64,000 bases of DNA from CALNYZ01 sp942490945. GTDB taxonomy: Bacteria; Pseudomonadota; Gammaproteobacteria; UBA6429; Thiohalophilaceae. Each line of letters opens with the position of its first letter. Position 1 is the stretch's first letter. A program made the translations under genes and the position numbers. The notes under the pieces are model-generated. The model made no database searches and was not told where the DNA came from. It worked only from the letters and a program-made list of their open reading frames with translations. The stretch spans positions 558,001 to 622,000 of the forward strand of contig CALNYZ010000018.1 of NCBI GenBank assembly GCA_942490945.1, read 5' to 3'. Below are positions 25,430 through 34,079 of this stretch, one piece after another.

Positions 25430-25464
25430 ATTCGTCGCCAGGCAAGATTTTTTCTCGAAATATA

Positions 25465-25519
25465 AGCTAATTAGCTACATTTCCTAATGTAACTACAAAG
25501 TATAGCAAAGGATTGCTAT
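25465..25519. promoter_or_regulatory. Cluster of three dyads in a divergent promoter region
   Basis: AGCTAATTAGCT (25465-25476, perfect palindrome), TAGCTACATT-tcct-AATGTAACTA (25472-25495, one mismatch) and ATAGCAA-agga-TTGCTAT (25502-25519, perfect) follow each other between the divergent protease gene and the DUF1269-like gene. They look like operator half-sites or RNA hairpins. No T tracts follow. Confidence 0.45.
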
Positions 25520-25659
25520 TAGTATAACTTATTGAACCTGGGGAGATTTATCGAGAATATTTATATGATGATGTGGTTAATAGCCTAGCAGGATAGTAGG
25601 GTTCTTCTATACTGAGATCAGAAAGACAATCATCCCATACCGGGTAAGGAGGAAGTCTT

Positions 25660-26172
25660 ATGAAACGCCGACTTTATTTTGTACTCCCGTCTACAAAGCT
25701 TGCGCGTACCGTACACAATGAATTGTTACTGGCACGTATTGATGAACGTCGAATGCATGTGATTGCGCGAGAGGGTATTGATTTAACTGACTTGCCTTCA
25801 GCCAATTTGTTGCATAAAACTGATTTTATTCATTCGTTACAAATGGGGCTACCGCTTGGCGGCTTGACAGGTGTAATACTCGGAGCGTTGGCCATAAATT
25901 TTGGTCTGGTCACTTCCGGCGCCGAGAGCACAATCTTGTTTGCTACTTCCATACTTGGTCTGGCACTGGGTGGTCTTGCGTCCAGTATGATTGCAGTCAG
26001 TGTACCAAATACACGGCACGCCAAATTTGCAAAGGATATTGCAGCTGGCAGGTTACTTTTTATTGTTGATGTACCCGTGACGCGTGTTGAAGAAATTACC
26101 GACCTTGTTATTCAACACCATCCCGAAGCTATCAGTGGTGGCGTCGAGCCGAATATTCCTGTATTTCCCTGA
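25660..26172 (+). CDS. DUF1269-like membrane protein
   Basis: A 170-residue protein with a soluble N-terminus (RRLYFVLPSTKLARTVHNELLLARI), a pair of glycine-rich membrane helices (about 70-115: LPLGGLTGVILGALAI and LGLALGGLASSMIAV) and a soluble C-terminus. This order resembles DUF1269/TIGR00341-neighbour 'general stress' membrane proteins. A very strong AAGGAGGAAG ribosome-binding site precedes the ATG, so it may be well expressed. Function unknown. Confidence 0.65.
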   Translation: MKRRLYFVLPSTKLARTVHNELLLARIDERRMHVIAREGIDLTDLPSANLLHKTDFIHSLQMGLPLGGLTGVILGALAINFGLVTSGAESTILFATSILGLALGGLASSMIAVSVPNTRHAKFAKDIAAGRLLFIVDVPVTRVEEITDLVIQHHPEAISGGVEPNIPVFP

Positions 26173-26197
26173 TATCGTTGTATAAATCAATATAGCG

Positions 26198-26225
26198 GCA
26201 GACTGGCAAGCAATTACCAGTCTGC
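26198..26225. terminator. Inverted repeat between convergent genes, possible bidirectional terminator
   Basis: GCAGACTGG (26198-26206) pairs perfectly with CCAGTCTGC (26217-26225) around a 10-base loop. It lies between the stops at 26172 and 26246. T tracts are weak on both sides, so termination efficiency is uncertain. Confidence 0.5.
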
Positions 26226-26245
26226 ACTGTATTTATGAGATTCTA

Positions 26246-26545
26246 TTACTTGCCTGCTGTCGCTTGCCGGATATAAACCTCTGCGCGCTGTACCTTATTG
26301 ATACAGTTCGGATACTTGTCGAATTGTTGTTGAATTTTAGCTGCGGCTATTAATGCTGCAGCTTTTATCATGCTTCCCGCACTTCCCAGACCTTGGGCAT
26401 CTGCTGCGTCATATTGCTTGGTCACCTTGTCGAGACCATCTGCGCATTGTGCCGCAAGTTGTGGACTGTGTAAGGCTGAACAGGCCGTCGAGCCAAACAG
26501 TATGCTGAATAACAGCGAATAGGCGTATATATTTTTGAACATCAT
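26246..26545 (-). CDS. Small lipoprotein, 99 residues
   Basis: The frame is open well upstream, but only a start at 26545 (or the next codon) puts a signal sequence at the N-terminus, ending in the lipobox Gly-Ser-Thr-Ala-Cys22; GAAGG lies just upstream. The mature part of about 77 residues is helical with two further cysteines (AAQCADGL and YPNCINKV) that could form a disulfide. No family recognised. Divergent from yajQ. Confidence 0.62.
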   Translation of the reverse strand: MMFKNIYAYSLLFSILFGSTACSALHSPQLAAQCADGLDKVTKQYDAADAQGLGSAGSMIKAAALIAAAKIQQQFDKYPNCINKVQRAEVYIRQATAGK

Positions 26546-26693
26546 TACCTTCATTTTTGTCATCTGGATATAATAGTAGAGTATAACGCAATAGCAAATT
26601 TCAATGTTGACGGTGTGACATGAATATGCGAAAAACTGTGACCTGTTTACACTTTTATGCAAAAGTCTCACTAACTAAACTGGAGAATCAAGA

Positions 26694-27176
26694 ATGCCAT
26701 CATTTGATGTTGTATCAGAACTTGACAAACAAGAAGTCAGAAATGCTGTCGATCAGGCGATGCGGGAAATTGGGACCCGCTTTGACTTTAAAGGCACCGA
26801 TGCAAAGTTTGAGTTACAGGATGGTGATATTCAGATGACAGGGCAGTCTGAATTTCAGCTAAAACAAATGCTTGATATATTGCAGTCAAAAATGGTCAAG
26901 CGTGGCGTGGATATCGACTGCATAGATGCCCAGGCGATGGAACAGTCGGGTAAACAGACTAAGCAGCGTCTGCTGATGCGTGAAGGCATCGATAAAGACC
27001 TGGCGCGCAAAATCACCAAAATGGTCAAGGAAAGTAAACTCAAGGTGCAAGCTGCGATTCAGGGTGAAAAAGTCCGTATTACAGGCAAGAATCGTGATGA
27101 TTTACAAAATGTTATCGCCTTTTTGAAAGCAGAAAAGTTTGCTATGCCGCTGCAATTTAATAATTTTCGTGACTAG
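26694..27176 (+). CDS. yajQ: YajQ family nucleotide-binding protein
   Basis: A 160-residue protein matching YajQ from end to end: PSFDVVSELDKQEVRNAVDQA at the start, DFKGTDA, KQRLLMREGIDKDLARKI and a C-terminal FNNFRD. The YajQ fold has two RNA-binding-like domains; a Xanthomonas homologue binds cyclic di-GMP and acts in virulence gene control. This fits the many c-di-GMP-related genes in the window. The ribosome-binding site is CTGGAG, 9 bases before the ATG. Confidence 0.95.
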   Translation: MPSFDVVSELDKQEVRNAVDQAMREIGTRFDFKGTDAKFELQDGDIQMTGQSEFQLKQMLDILQSKMVKRGVDIDCIDAQAMEQSGKQTKQRLLMREGIDKDLARKITKMVKESKLKVQAAIQGEKVRITGKNRDDLQNVIAFLKAEKFAMPLQFNNFRD

Positions 27177-27251
27177 GCCGGTTTTGGTCTTGTAATAATA
27201 ATATTAATAATAACAAAAGCTTACAAAATTTATTAAATTTTTATGATCAGA

Positions 27252-27280
27252 TTTCAACCAAATACCAAATATGGTATGAT
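27252..27280 (+). promoter_or_regulatory. Candidate extended -10 promoter in the yajQ-rhodanese gap
   Basis: TATGAT (27275-27280) is preceded by TG at 27272-27273, an extended -10 element, and TTTCAA (27252-27257) lies 17 bases upstream as a weak -35. The start would be near 27287. No convincing reading frame follows before a strong terminator, which suggests a non-coding transcript. Confidence 0.45.
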
Positions 27281-27286
27281 TACTTT

Positions 27287-27436
27287 ATGTGCAGATGTCG
27301 CAATTCATTTGATGCGGCTGCCAAGCACATTTATGCGCTGCTGGTTTGCAGAGCGACTACAGGTTTATTGTAAAAGACAAGCTTGCCATCTTGCTTGCAC
27401 CTTCCTATTGAGCACAAAAGAGGAAGGTTTTTTTTT
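27287..27436 (+). ncRNA. Candidate small RNA of about 150 bases
   Basis: The stretch runs from a predicted extended -10 promoter to a strong intrinsic terminator in a 303-base gap that holds no supported gene. The 5' end is near 27287, seven bases after the -10. I do not recognise a known RNA family. An alternative is that it is only the 3' untranslated end of yajQ, which would still make it a possible 3'-UTR-derived small RNA. Confidence 0.4.
27399..27436 (+). terminator. Strong Rho-independent terminator
   Basis: ACCTTCCT (27399-27406) pairs perfectly with AGGAAGGT (27421-27428) and is followed by a run of eight or more T. It points in the direction of yajQ and of the candidate small RNA, and protects the convergent rhodanese gene from read-through. 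Confidence 0.88.
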
Positions 27437-27479
27437 GCCCGGTTATATTTTCAGACTGAATATAAGTCAGGCTCTTTCC

Positions 27480-28361
27480 TTACGGGATGTTACCTTTGAT
27501 TAGCGGCAGCGATTTGTCGTGCTCGTAACCTTTCATGGATTCGTCATATAATTTTACATTTTTAAAACCTAACGATTGCAAGGTGTAGAATGTTTGCGAG
27601 GCACGATGGCCAGAGTGGCAGTACACAAGTGTCGGCTTATCTTTATCGAATCCAAGCTGTTTCAACTCATTTAACAACGTATCTGCGTTTCTTAAACGAA
27701 AACCTTTATCAATATCAATCGCGTTGTCCCACGCCCAGTTAATTGCCCCGGGAATATGACCGCTACGTGGATTTTTTTTAGTTCCAACATATTCCTCAGT
27801 AGTGCGTACATCCATAATTTGTGCAAATTGCTTCTTTTTTATATCAGCGGCAGTGGCAGTCATATCATCTTTCTCATCCATAGTGACAGATGCAGGCAGT
27901 GAATAGGTGGTTGCAACGGGTCTGGAAAGTTTATTTGTTACCTTATTCCCGGCAAGAATCCAGCTGACAAGCCCACCATCGAGTAGCGCAAAGTCTGGAT
28001 GCGCGAGCCGGTTCAGCTCCCAATAGAGACGACCGGCATGCAAACCGCCCATGTCATCATAAATCACAACTCGTGTGTCGCGTGAGACCCCCAGCATGCC
28101 CAGTAGTCTGACAATATTTTTTTTGCCAATACTGATACTGGCACGATTTTGCTTGCGTGTAGTATTAATTGCTTCATAGGGCAAGTGAATGGCGCCGGGT
28201 ATATGAAAACGTCGGTGTTGCAGATCATCAGATATGTCTATTATTAATGTATTTTTGTCGGACAAGTTTTTTTCAAGCCAGCTGACATTAACAGTCCTGC
28301 CAGCGGCACTACTCGCTGTGCTAACCAACATAAATATAAGAATTCCAATCACATGGTACAT
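27480..28361 (-). CDS. Periplasmic two-domain rhodanese (thiosulfate/mercaptopyruvate sulfurtransferase)
   Basis: A 293-residue exported protein with a signal peptide (about 1-19, ending SAAG). The N-terminal rhodanese domain is inactive, having Asp-Asp-Met at the loop where the active domain has Cys; the C-terminal domain has the active loop LVYCHSGHRAS with the catalytic Cys. The CxxGxR loop is typical of thiosulfate sulfurtransferases. It probably moves sulfane sulfur in the periplasm. It is divergent from the zinc-finger membrane protein gene. Confidence 0.9.
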   Translation of the reverse strand: MYHVIGILIFMLVSTASSAAGRTVNVSWLEKNLSDKNTLIIDISDDLQHRRFHIPGAIHLPYEAINTTRKQNRASISIGKKNIVRLLGMLGVSRDTRVVIYDDMGGLHAGRLYWELNRLAHPDFALLDGGLVSWILAGNKVTNKLSRPVATTYSLPASVTMDEKDDMTATAADIKKKQFAQIMDVRTTEEYVGTKKNPRSGHIPGAINWAWDNAIDIDKGFRLRNADTLLNELKQLGFDKDKPTLVYCHSGHRASQTFYTLQSLGFKNVKLYDESMKGYEHDKSLPLIKGNIP

Positions 28362-28450
28362 TTAATATTTACCTCTTTTACCCGATTTGGCTTGAAAGCT
28401 GCTGCATTGGCAGATACGCTTGATAATATACAAAAACATAAAAAAATGAC

Positions 28451-29881
28451 ATGAGCACAACGGTTTGCAAATTTCATCCTGGACTACCTGCAAGATGGCA
28501 GTGTCAGCATTGTCAGATAGCTTATTGTACTAATTGTTTGCCATTTGATAATCAGGCAAGCAAAAGTAATTCAACTCCACCCTGCGTTATTTGTGGGCTG
28601 CCAACTGACTATCTTGGCAGCAGCCAGAGTATTATCCCGTTTTGGGAAAGGCTGCACCAGGTATTTATGTTTCCATTAAACAAGGTGCCCATCGCCATAC
28701 TATTAATGTTAAGTCTTGTTATTCTGATATTTAACAACGCGGTATTCGGAATTGTCATTTATATGATGAGTATTTTCCTGATGTTAAAGTATGGCTATGT
28801 TGTACTGGAAGATACCGCAAAGGGTTATGTCAGGCCAAAATCCTTTGAAATCAGTATGATTACGGAAGAGCTTGAATTACCTTTCAAGCAGATACTGGTA
28901 TTGTTTATTTATGCGAGCCTGAGTTATGCCTGTAATACATTTATTGGCAGGCAAGCAGCACATACATTTATTATCATCGTCGCCTTTATCCTGCCGGCAA
29001 GTATAATGGTACTGGCGGTGAAGCATACTTTTCTGAGTGCCTTTAATCTTAAATTGATCTTTCATGTTGTACGGCGAATAGGTTGGCCATATATCTTGCT
29101 ATATGCCTTCTTGTTATTATTTATCAGCACCGCCAATATACTTTCAGGTTATATACATAGATATTCATATGAAATGCTGACGGTACCGGTCACATTTTTT
29201 GTATACATGTATTTTCTTGTCAGTATTTTTTACCTGATGGGTTATGCATTATACCAGTATCACGACAAACTTGGATTCACCATAGATTTTGAATCCGCTG
29301 AAGCTTCGGTAATCAAGCCCGACTCGGCGCGCGTAACCGGTCGATTAAAGGAGATCAGTATTCTGGTTCAGGAAGGTGAATTTGACAAGGCGGTGAGTCG
29401 GCTGGAAAAAATGATTGCCGATACGCCCGGCGATATGGATGTCCGTGCATACTATCAGAAGCTCGTTACCCTGTTGGAGGATACCAGTAAGGCGCGAATT
29501 CATTGTGCCGAATTTGTATCCCGGCTTATAGACGAGAAATTCATGGCACAGGCAATGAAAGTGTTTCTGGCCTGTTATGCCAAAGATAAGGAAGTGACCC
29601 TGAATAAACCGGTACATAGAACGGCCATGGCTGAATTGTTGTTAAATAATGGTCATGCGAAAGTCGCCATGTCGCTACTGAATAATTTGCATAAGGATTT
29701 TCCTACCTACGACGGAACTCCGCAGGCATACCTGATGGCAGCAAAAATAATGACAGAACAATTCAGCGAGGATGACAAGGCAAAACAGATCCTGGAATTT
29801 GTTCTGGAACACTATCCAGGCCATCCAAAAATTCATGAAGTCAAAAAATATTTACGTGCACTGGAAGGTATGTCAGTTTAG
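28451..29881 (+). CDS. Membrane protein with N-terminal B-box-like zinc finger and C-terminal TPR-like region
   Basis: A 476-residue protein. Residues 1-50 hold C6, H9, C18, C21, C26, C29, C45 and C48, a B-box-like zinc finger pattern. About six membrane helices follow (roughly 70-275) in a DUF4013-like layout, then a soluble helical region with TPR-like repeats (about 290-476). The stop codon overlaps the convergent rhomboid stop within TTAG. The gene pair may act together, for instance in membrane proteolysis, but that is inference. Confidence 0.7.
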   Translation: MSTTVCKFHPGLPARWQCQHCQIAYCTNCLPFDNQASKSNSTPPCVICGLPTDYLGSSQSIIPFWERLHQVFMFPLNKVPIAILLMLSLVILIFNNAVFGIVIYMMSIFLMLKYGYVVLEDTAKGYVRPKSFEISMITEELELPFKQILVLFIYASLSYACNTFIGRQAAHTFIIIVAFILPASIMVLAVKHTFLSAFNLKLIFHVVRRIGWPYILLYAFLLLFISTANILSGYIHRYSYEMLTVPVTFFVYMYFLVSIFYLMGYALYQYHDKLGFTIDFESAEASVIKPDSARVTGRLKEISILVQEGEFDKAVSRLEKMIADTPGDMDVRAYYQKLVTLLEDTSKARIHCAEFVSRLIDEKFMAQAMKVFLACYAKDKEVTLNKPVHRTAMAELLLNNGHAKVAMSLLNNLHKDFPTYDGTPQAYLMAAKIMTEQFSEDDKAKQILEFVLEHYPGHPKIHEVKKYLRALEGMSV

Positions 29882-31350
29882 AGCGTGGCGAGTAATTTGG
29901 CTTCCTGACTATCCGGAAACTTCTCCTGCAGCAAGTTGGCATAATAATTCAGTTTTTCTGCGAGCTGTAATTGTAAATAAACACGTATAATGGCATACAG
30001 CAAATCCGGCAGATTTTTATTATCCGGACGATTGGTAAGCAGGTAATCTAGAATTTTTTCCGCCGCATCCAGATGTTTTGGGTTTGCAAACAACTTGCTG
30101 AGTTTAATGAGTTGCTCGGTCGTGAATTGAGGTTGCGGTTTCGCATATGCCCGGTAATCAATATAGGTTTGATAGAGTAGTTGTTGTGTTGCCGGGTCTC
30201 GTGCATCCAGGCTGAAGATGGCGTGTGCGTAAGCATGAAAAGCTTCACTCTCGGGGTGAATTTTTTCAAGATTAAACAGTTGTCTCAGTACAAGTTTGTT
30301 AGCGGGATAGGTCTTGTATAACTCGCTTAACAAGCGGTGGGCCTGGGTGAACTCCAGGTGCGCAACGTGTGTCAATGCCTGTTGATACTGATGTTCAAAA
30401 TGACGATTCAGTTCATCATTACTTGCGCTACGTGATGTATATACCGCAAATTTATTTATCAGCAACCCGGCACAAATGCCAAACACCAGACCTCCCATGT
30501 GCGATAAATTACTGGTATTGTTGGCAAAGAAATAATAATCCGCCAGTTCAAACAAAAACCAGACCGGGAGTAATGCAATTGCGGGAGCGGTGATATAGCC
30601 AAAATAGATTCCCAACGTATAAAAGAAACGGATTTTTTGTTTAAAAAATATGACTACATAGGCTCCCACCAGTCCTGCCAGTGCGCCAGAGGCACCTATA
30701 TTCCAGTAATGTGCTGTGGCATCAACATAACTAAGTAGATACGCGGAAGTCATACCTGAAGCAATAAACAGGCTGAAAAATAAAAAACGGCCGATAAGTA
30801 TTTCCAGCGCCAGACCAAATACCAGTAACATGACGGCATTCAGCACCAGATGAATTATATTATCGTGGATAAACATGTGTGTTATCAGGGTGATTGGATC
30901 AGGGTTTGCAGGCTTGTATGCAAATTGATATTTCACGACATAGCTTAATAATTTTTCATATTCTATTCGTTCGTTAAACCAGCGCTGATAATACTTCTGG
31001 TTTTCTGAAACAATCTTTCGCGAGCGCAATTTTTGCTGAAATACACCATCAACTGACATCATTCTCAGTGCATTCAATTTGGCCTGCGTCGTTTCTTTTT
31101 CAGACGCGGCATTTAATTTGCGAGCGAGCAGAGTGGCTTTTCCGGGTGATTGCTGTTTCAGATGTTGTAAAAAAAGTGGAATTTCGATATCCGGCAGCGA
31201 TGAATATAAATAAAAATTAACGGCTGTCTGCTCACGGATATCATCATTTGCCTGCCAGGCGAAATAACAGGCGAATAGACTGAGAAACAAAAACATGCTG
31301 ACAATTGGTGGATCTTGCCAACTGAATTTCCGGTTTGCAGGTAAAAACAT
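29878..31350 (-). CDS. Rhomboid-family intramembrane serine protease with TPR-like tail
   Basis: A 490-residue protein with six or seven helices. Catalytic Ser221 lies in GASGALAG and the partner His284 in SHMGGLVFG; H162, H167 and N171 lie in the helix of the HxxxN type. The long N-terminal domain (about 1-150) is periplasmic if the first helix is an anchor, and residues 310-490 resemble TPR repeats, like the convergent neighbour. Rhomboids cut membrane substrates. The size is well above the 270-residue GlpG. Confidence 0.9.
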   Translation of the reverse strand: MFLPANRKFSWQDPPIVSMFLFLSLFACYFAWQANDDIREQTAVNFYLYSSLPDIEIPLFLQHLKQQSPGKATLLARKLNAASEKETTQAKLNALRMMSVDGVFQQKLRSRKIVSENQKYYQRWFNERIEYEKLLSYVVKYQFAYKPANPDPITLITHMFIHDNIIHLVLNAVMLLVFGLALEILIGRFLFFSLFIASGMTSAYLLSYVDATAHYWNIGASGALAGLVGAYVVIFFKQKIRFFYTLGIYFGYITAPAIALLPVWFLFELADYYFFANNTSNLSHMGGLVFGICAGLLINKFAVYTSRSASNDELNRHFEHQYQQALTHVAHLEFTQAHRLLSELYKTYPANKLVLRQLFNLEKIHPESEAFHAYAHAIFSLDARDPATQQLLYQTYIDYRAYAKPQPQFTTEQLIKLSKLFANPKHLDAAEKILDYLLTNRPDNKNLPDLLYAIIRVYLQLQLAEKLNYYANLLQEKFPDSQEAKLLATL

Positions 31351-31474
31351 ACGTCTGTACAGGTCCTAAGTGTTTGATACTTGATTATCTCGGCCAAATC
31401 AGCAAAATCTTGTGTTGTTTTTGTGAAGGGCGTCCTATATTTTCCCCGATAAATGCCGATTAATGTTGGTAATT

Positions 31475-31493
31475 ATGCCATTATAATTGGCAT
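31475..31493. promoter_or_regulatory. Palindromic operator-like site covering a -10 hexamer
   Basis: ATGCCATTATAATTGGCAT is a 19-base near-perfect palindrome (arms ATGCCA/TGGCAT). It contains TATAAT (31482-31487), 44 bases upstream of the CNB gene start. A protein bound here would block the promoter, consistent with autoregulation or repression of that gene. The -35 is weak. Confidence 0.45.
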
Positions 31494-31530
31494 ATAAAAC
31501 ATAATCTTTGCCGAATCTGGGAGCCATGTT

Positions 31531-32469
31531 ATGCCCGAATCCACATCAGAAGCGACTTCTGTGCAAGACACGATTATTGACGCAGTAAGCCAGGCAATTG
31601 AAAGCCCGGAAGCATTTGGCGATTTGCTGACATCAGCGCAACGTGAATTTTTGCTTGATAGGGGAATTGTCCGCAGTGTGCTGCCAGGCGAAGTATTATG
31701 TGAGCAAGGACAGCAAGGCGAATGTATCTACATCATCGTGGTAGGTGAAGTGGAAGTGAGTAAATTGGAAGGCAAGACCAAAGTAGTGCTGGCCCGGTTA
31801 CGTCAGAACGAGGTTTTTGGTGAGATTGCTGCCTTATACCAGGAGCCACGTGTTTCTACGGTAACCGTCACCAAACCATCTGTGTTACTCGAAATCCATG
31901 CCAGTGTCATCAATCAGATAATGCAAGAGAACGCCATCTTACGTAGTGCTATCATTGAGCGCTACAAGCAACGCCTTACCACCACAACCTTGCGCGCAAT
32001 TCCTGCTTTACGTGCCATCGCCGATGCGGAACTCGCAGATTTGGTTGATGCATCCTCCCTGCTCGGTATCCCAGCAAATAATACCATCGTGGCAGAAGGT
32101 GAACCGGGAGATGCCGTTTTCGTCATAGTGTTTGGTGAAGCGCGCGTGAGCCACCGCTTTAACCAGGCCGATATCAATCTCGCAACTCTGCATCCTGGCA
32201 ATTACTTTGGCGAGTGGTCCGTGCTTACCGGTGCGCCTCGTGCGGCAACCGTAACGGCTGTGACGCCGGTTGAAGTCGTGCGCATCGATCGTATCGATTT
32301 TCTTGATTTTATACAGGCAAATCCGGAAGTCAGGGATCGCATCGATCTGGACGCGGTTAATCGACGTGATGCAACCAATAAACTCGACCAGTTTACACAA
32401 AAGTCTAACGCGCCCAACAGTCTGGTCGAACTGATGCAGGATTACAGCGATATTATGTCGCGCCTGTAA
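31531..32469 (+). CDS. Protein with two cyclic-nucleotide-binding domains
   Basis: A 312-residue protein with two cNMP-binding domains (about 45-155 and 180-285) and no DNA-binding or catalytic domain. The phosphate-binding cassettes are FGEIAALYQEPRVSTV and FGEWSVLTGAPRAATV, both with the key Glu and Arg, so both domains could bind cAMP or a similar ligand. The N-terminal 40 residues are polar, and the C-terminus is short and helical. Likely a soluble regulatory subunit with unknown partners. Confidence 0.82.
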   Translation: MPESTSEATSVQDTIIDAVSQAIESPEAFGDLLTSAQREFLLDRGIVRSVLPGEVLCEQGQQGECIYIIVVGEVEVSKLEGKTKVVLARLRQNEVFGEIAALYQEPRVSTVTVTKPSVLLEIHASVINQIMQENAILRSAIIERYKQRLTTTTLRAIPALRAIADAELADLVDASSLLGIPANNTIVAEGEPGDAVFVIVFGEARVSHRFNQADINLATLHPGNYFGEWSVLTGAPRAATVTAVTPVEVVRIDRIDFLDFIQANPEVRDRIDLDAVNRRDATNKLDQFTQKSNAPNSLVELMQDYSDIMSRL

Positions 32470-32624
32470 ATCCGGGTTCTTTTTGTCGCGTTCCTATTCC
32501 AACCATTCTTGTATTAGCCTGGATTAATACTCTGCGGCAATGGCATATTTGTTGCTTATATCCTGATAGTCCTAATAAATGTATTACACTTTACATGACA
32601 AATGTACGAGTGAAGGGAAGCTAT

Positions 32625-33197
32625 ATGTCATTTTTTCAAATCTGTCGTGTGTTACTGCTGTTTATCAGCTGTGCTGCTGCAACGAATCTTTATGCCGATC
32701 AGGGAATCAAGGCGCAGTTGGGTGAAGACAGCGTGCGTTTTATGTATTTGACAGAGGCCTGGGGACAGAATGTCGGCAAGCTTGATGTGGAAGGTGGCTT
32801 AATGTTCACCGACCGCAGTGAAAACATGGCAAGTCTGGCCGTGTTGGTGCGGAACGAAAGTCTTGATACACCCATTACATTGGCATTAGGGGCACGTGTC
32901 TATTACGTCGAGATCGGTAATAAAGCTATTGGCGGACTGGCGTTCGGTGGTGAGGCAAATCTGAAACCGTTTAATTGGAAAGGGATTGGTGTAGGCGTTC
33001 ATTATTTTGTTGCACCGAGTATTACATCATTTCTCGATGGTGACGGGGTGACAGAATTCGGAATTAATATCAATTATCAGCTTACCCCAACTGTAAATAT
33101 TTATGCCGGTTATCAGAATGTTGATGTGGGTATCGCAAATGCTAGTAATGTTACTATAGCGGATGGCACGGTAATTGGTGTCAACGTCAGCTTCTAG
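32625..33197 (+). CDS. YfaZ-type outer membrane protein
   Basis: A 190-residue protein. ATG 32625 is preferred to one ten codons upstream because it sits directly before the signal peptide and after a GAAGGGAAG sequence. A signal peptide (about 1-25, ending near NLYADQG) precedes a beta-rich body with the GLAFGGEANLKPFNWKGIGVGV region seen in YfaZ proteins, and the last residue is Phe. It is a predicted small outer membrane barrel of unknown function. Confidence 0.75.
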   Translation: MSFFQICRVLLLFISCAAATNLYADQGIKAQLGEDSVRFMYLTEAWGQNVGKLDVEGGLMFTDRSENMASLAVLVRNESLDTPITLALGARVYYVEIGNKAIGGLAFGGEANLKPFNWKGIGVGVHYFVAPSITSFLDGDGVTEFGININYQLTPTVNIYAGYQNVDVGIANASNVTIADGTVIGVNVSF

Positions 33198-33284
33198 CGC
33201 AGCGGCAAAATTTCATCGTTACAATGCATATTCCTCCCAGTAAGTATAATTTTAAATGTATATTTTGTGCAGTAAAATGGCGTT

Positions 33285-33986
33285 ATGGCCAAAGCAATCT
33301 GTTTTGATTTATTCAGCACCCTTGTCGATGTAGGCAGTGTGCCAGTCAGTGTGGGAGCGCTGACAGCAGATGTTCTCGGTATTGATCATGATACATGGCG
33401 TGCAGCATGTTTCAGTGATCGGCATGAAATTTGTCAGCCAACTGAACATTTTGATGTAATCCACACGCTGGCGCACAGTATCGATACCAGTATTGATATG
33501 TCGAAGATTATCGCGGCGACTACAGCCCGACAACAGCGATTTGATTATGCATTAGAATCGCATATTGAAGCTGCAATATTTCAGGGTCTGGCTGAAATTC
33601 GCAAGCTCGGTTTGCAATTGATTCTGATATCCAATGCATCAACCGCAGAGGTGAGAGCCTGGCAAGACACGCATCTGGCGAGTTTTTTTGATGTGGCAGT
33701 TTTCAGCTGTAAATGTGGTCTAAAAAAGCCTGATTCAGCGATTTATCAGCATGCGACAGGGCAGTTGGGATTAAGCCCGCAAGATTGTATATATGTTGGT
33801 GATGGCGGTAGTGATGAGTTTGTAGGTGCTGCAGCGTTGGGTATCCCGGTATTAATGATGACACGATATCTGTCTGAACAATCCAGGGTTGCGCGTTATA
33901 AAACTTACCAGCATGTAATCACGGCAACCGTCGAGTCATTATCAGATGTAGTAATCTGGATTAAGACACACGCCAGCCATTTATGA
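33285..33986 (+). CDS. HAD-family hydrolase
   Basis: A 233-residue soluble enzyme of the HAD superfamily. Motif I is FDLFSTL with the nucleophile D8; the second Asp of the usual DxD is Ser, as in some haloacid-dehalogenase-like and beta-phosphoglucomutase relatives. Motif II is LISNAS, the conserved Lys is in CGLKKPD, and motif IV is GDGGSDEFVGA. The cap is of the alpha-helical C1 type. Substrate unknown; loss of the second Asp argues against a classical phosphatase and suggests a dehalogenase-like reaction or an altered mechanism. Confidence 0.82.
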   Translation: MAKAICFDLFSTLVDVGSVPVSVGALTADVLGIDHDTWRAACFSDRHEICQPTEHFDVIHTLAHSIDTSIDMSKIIAATTARQQRFDYALESHIEAAIFQGLAEIRKLGLQLILISNASTAEVRAWQDTHLASFFDVAVFSCKCGLKKPDSAIYQHATGQLGLSPQDCIYVGDGGSDEFVGAAALGIPVLMMTRYLSEQSRVARYKTYQHVITATVESLSDVVIWIKTHASHL

Positions 33987-34000
33987 TTCAGAATCCGGAT

Positions 34001-34047
34001 AAAACAAAACGGGGTTCACTGCATATAATTCAGGACAGTGAACCCCG
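34001..34047 (-). terminator. Rho-independent terminator of the HU gene
   Basis: CGGGGTTCACTG (34010-34021) pairs perfectly with CAGTGAACCCCG (34036-34047), a 12-base-pair stem with a 14-base loop. On the minus strand it is followed by GTTTTGTTTT. It lies 33 bases past the HU stop codon and only 23 bases past the stop of the convergent HAD gene. Confidence 0.87.
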
Positions 34048-34079
34048 CTATTGTAAAAGATAACGGCTATGTGTCTGGA

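Noticed and set aside
27243..27503. Plus-strand open frame of 86 codons between yajQ and the rhodanese gene
   Set aside because: It reads through the terminator hairpin and T tract and has no ribosome-binding site; the candidate small RNA explains the region better.
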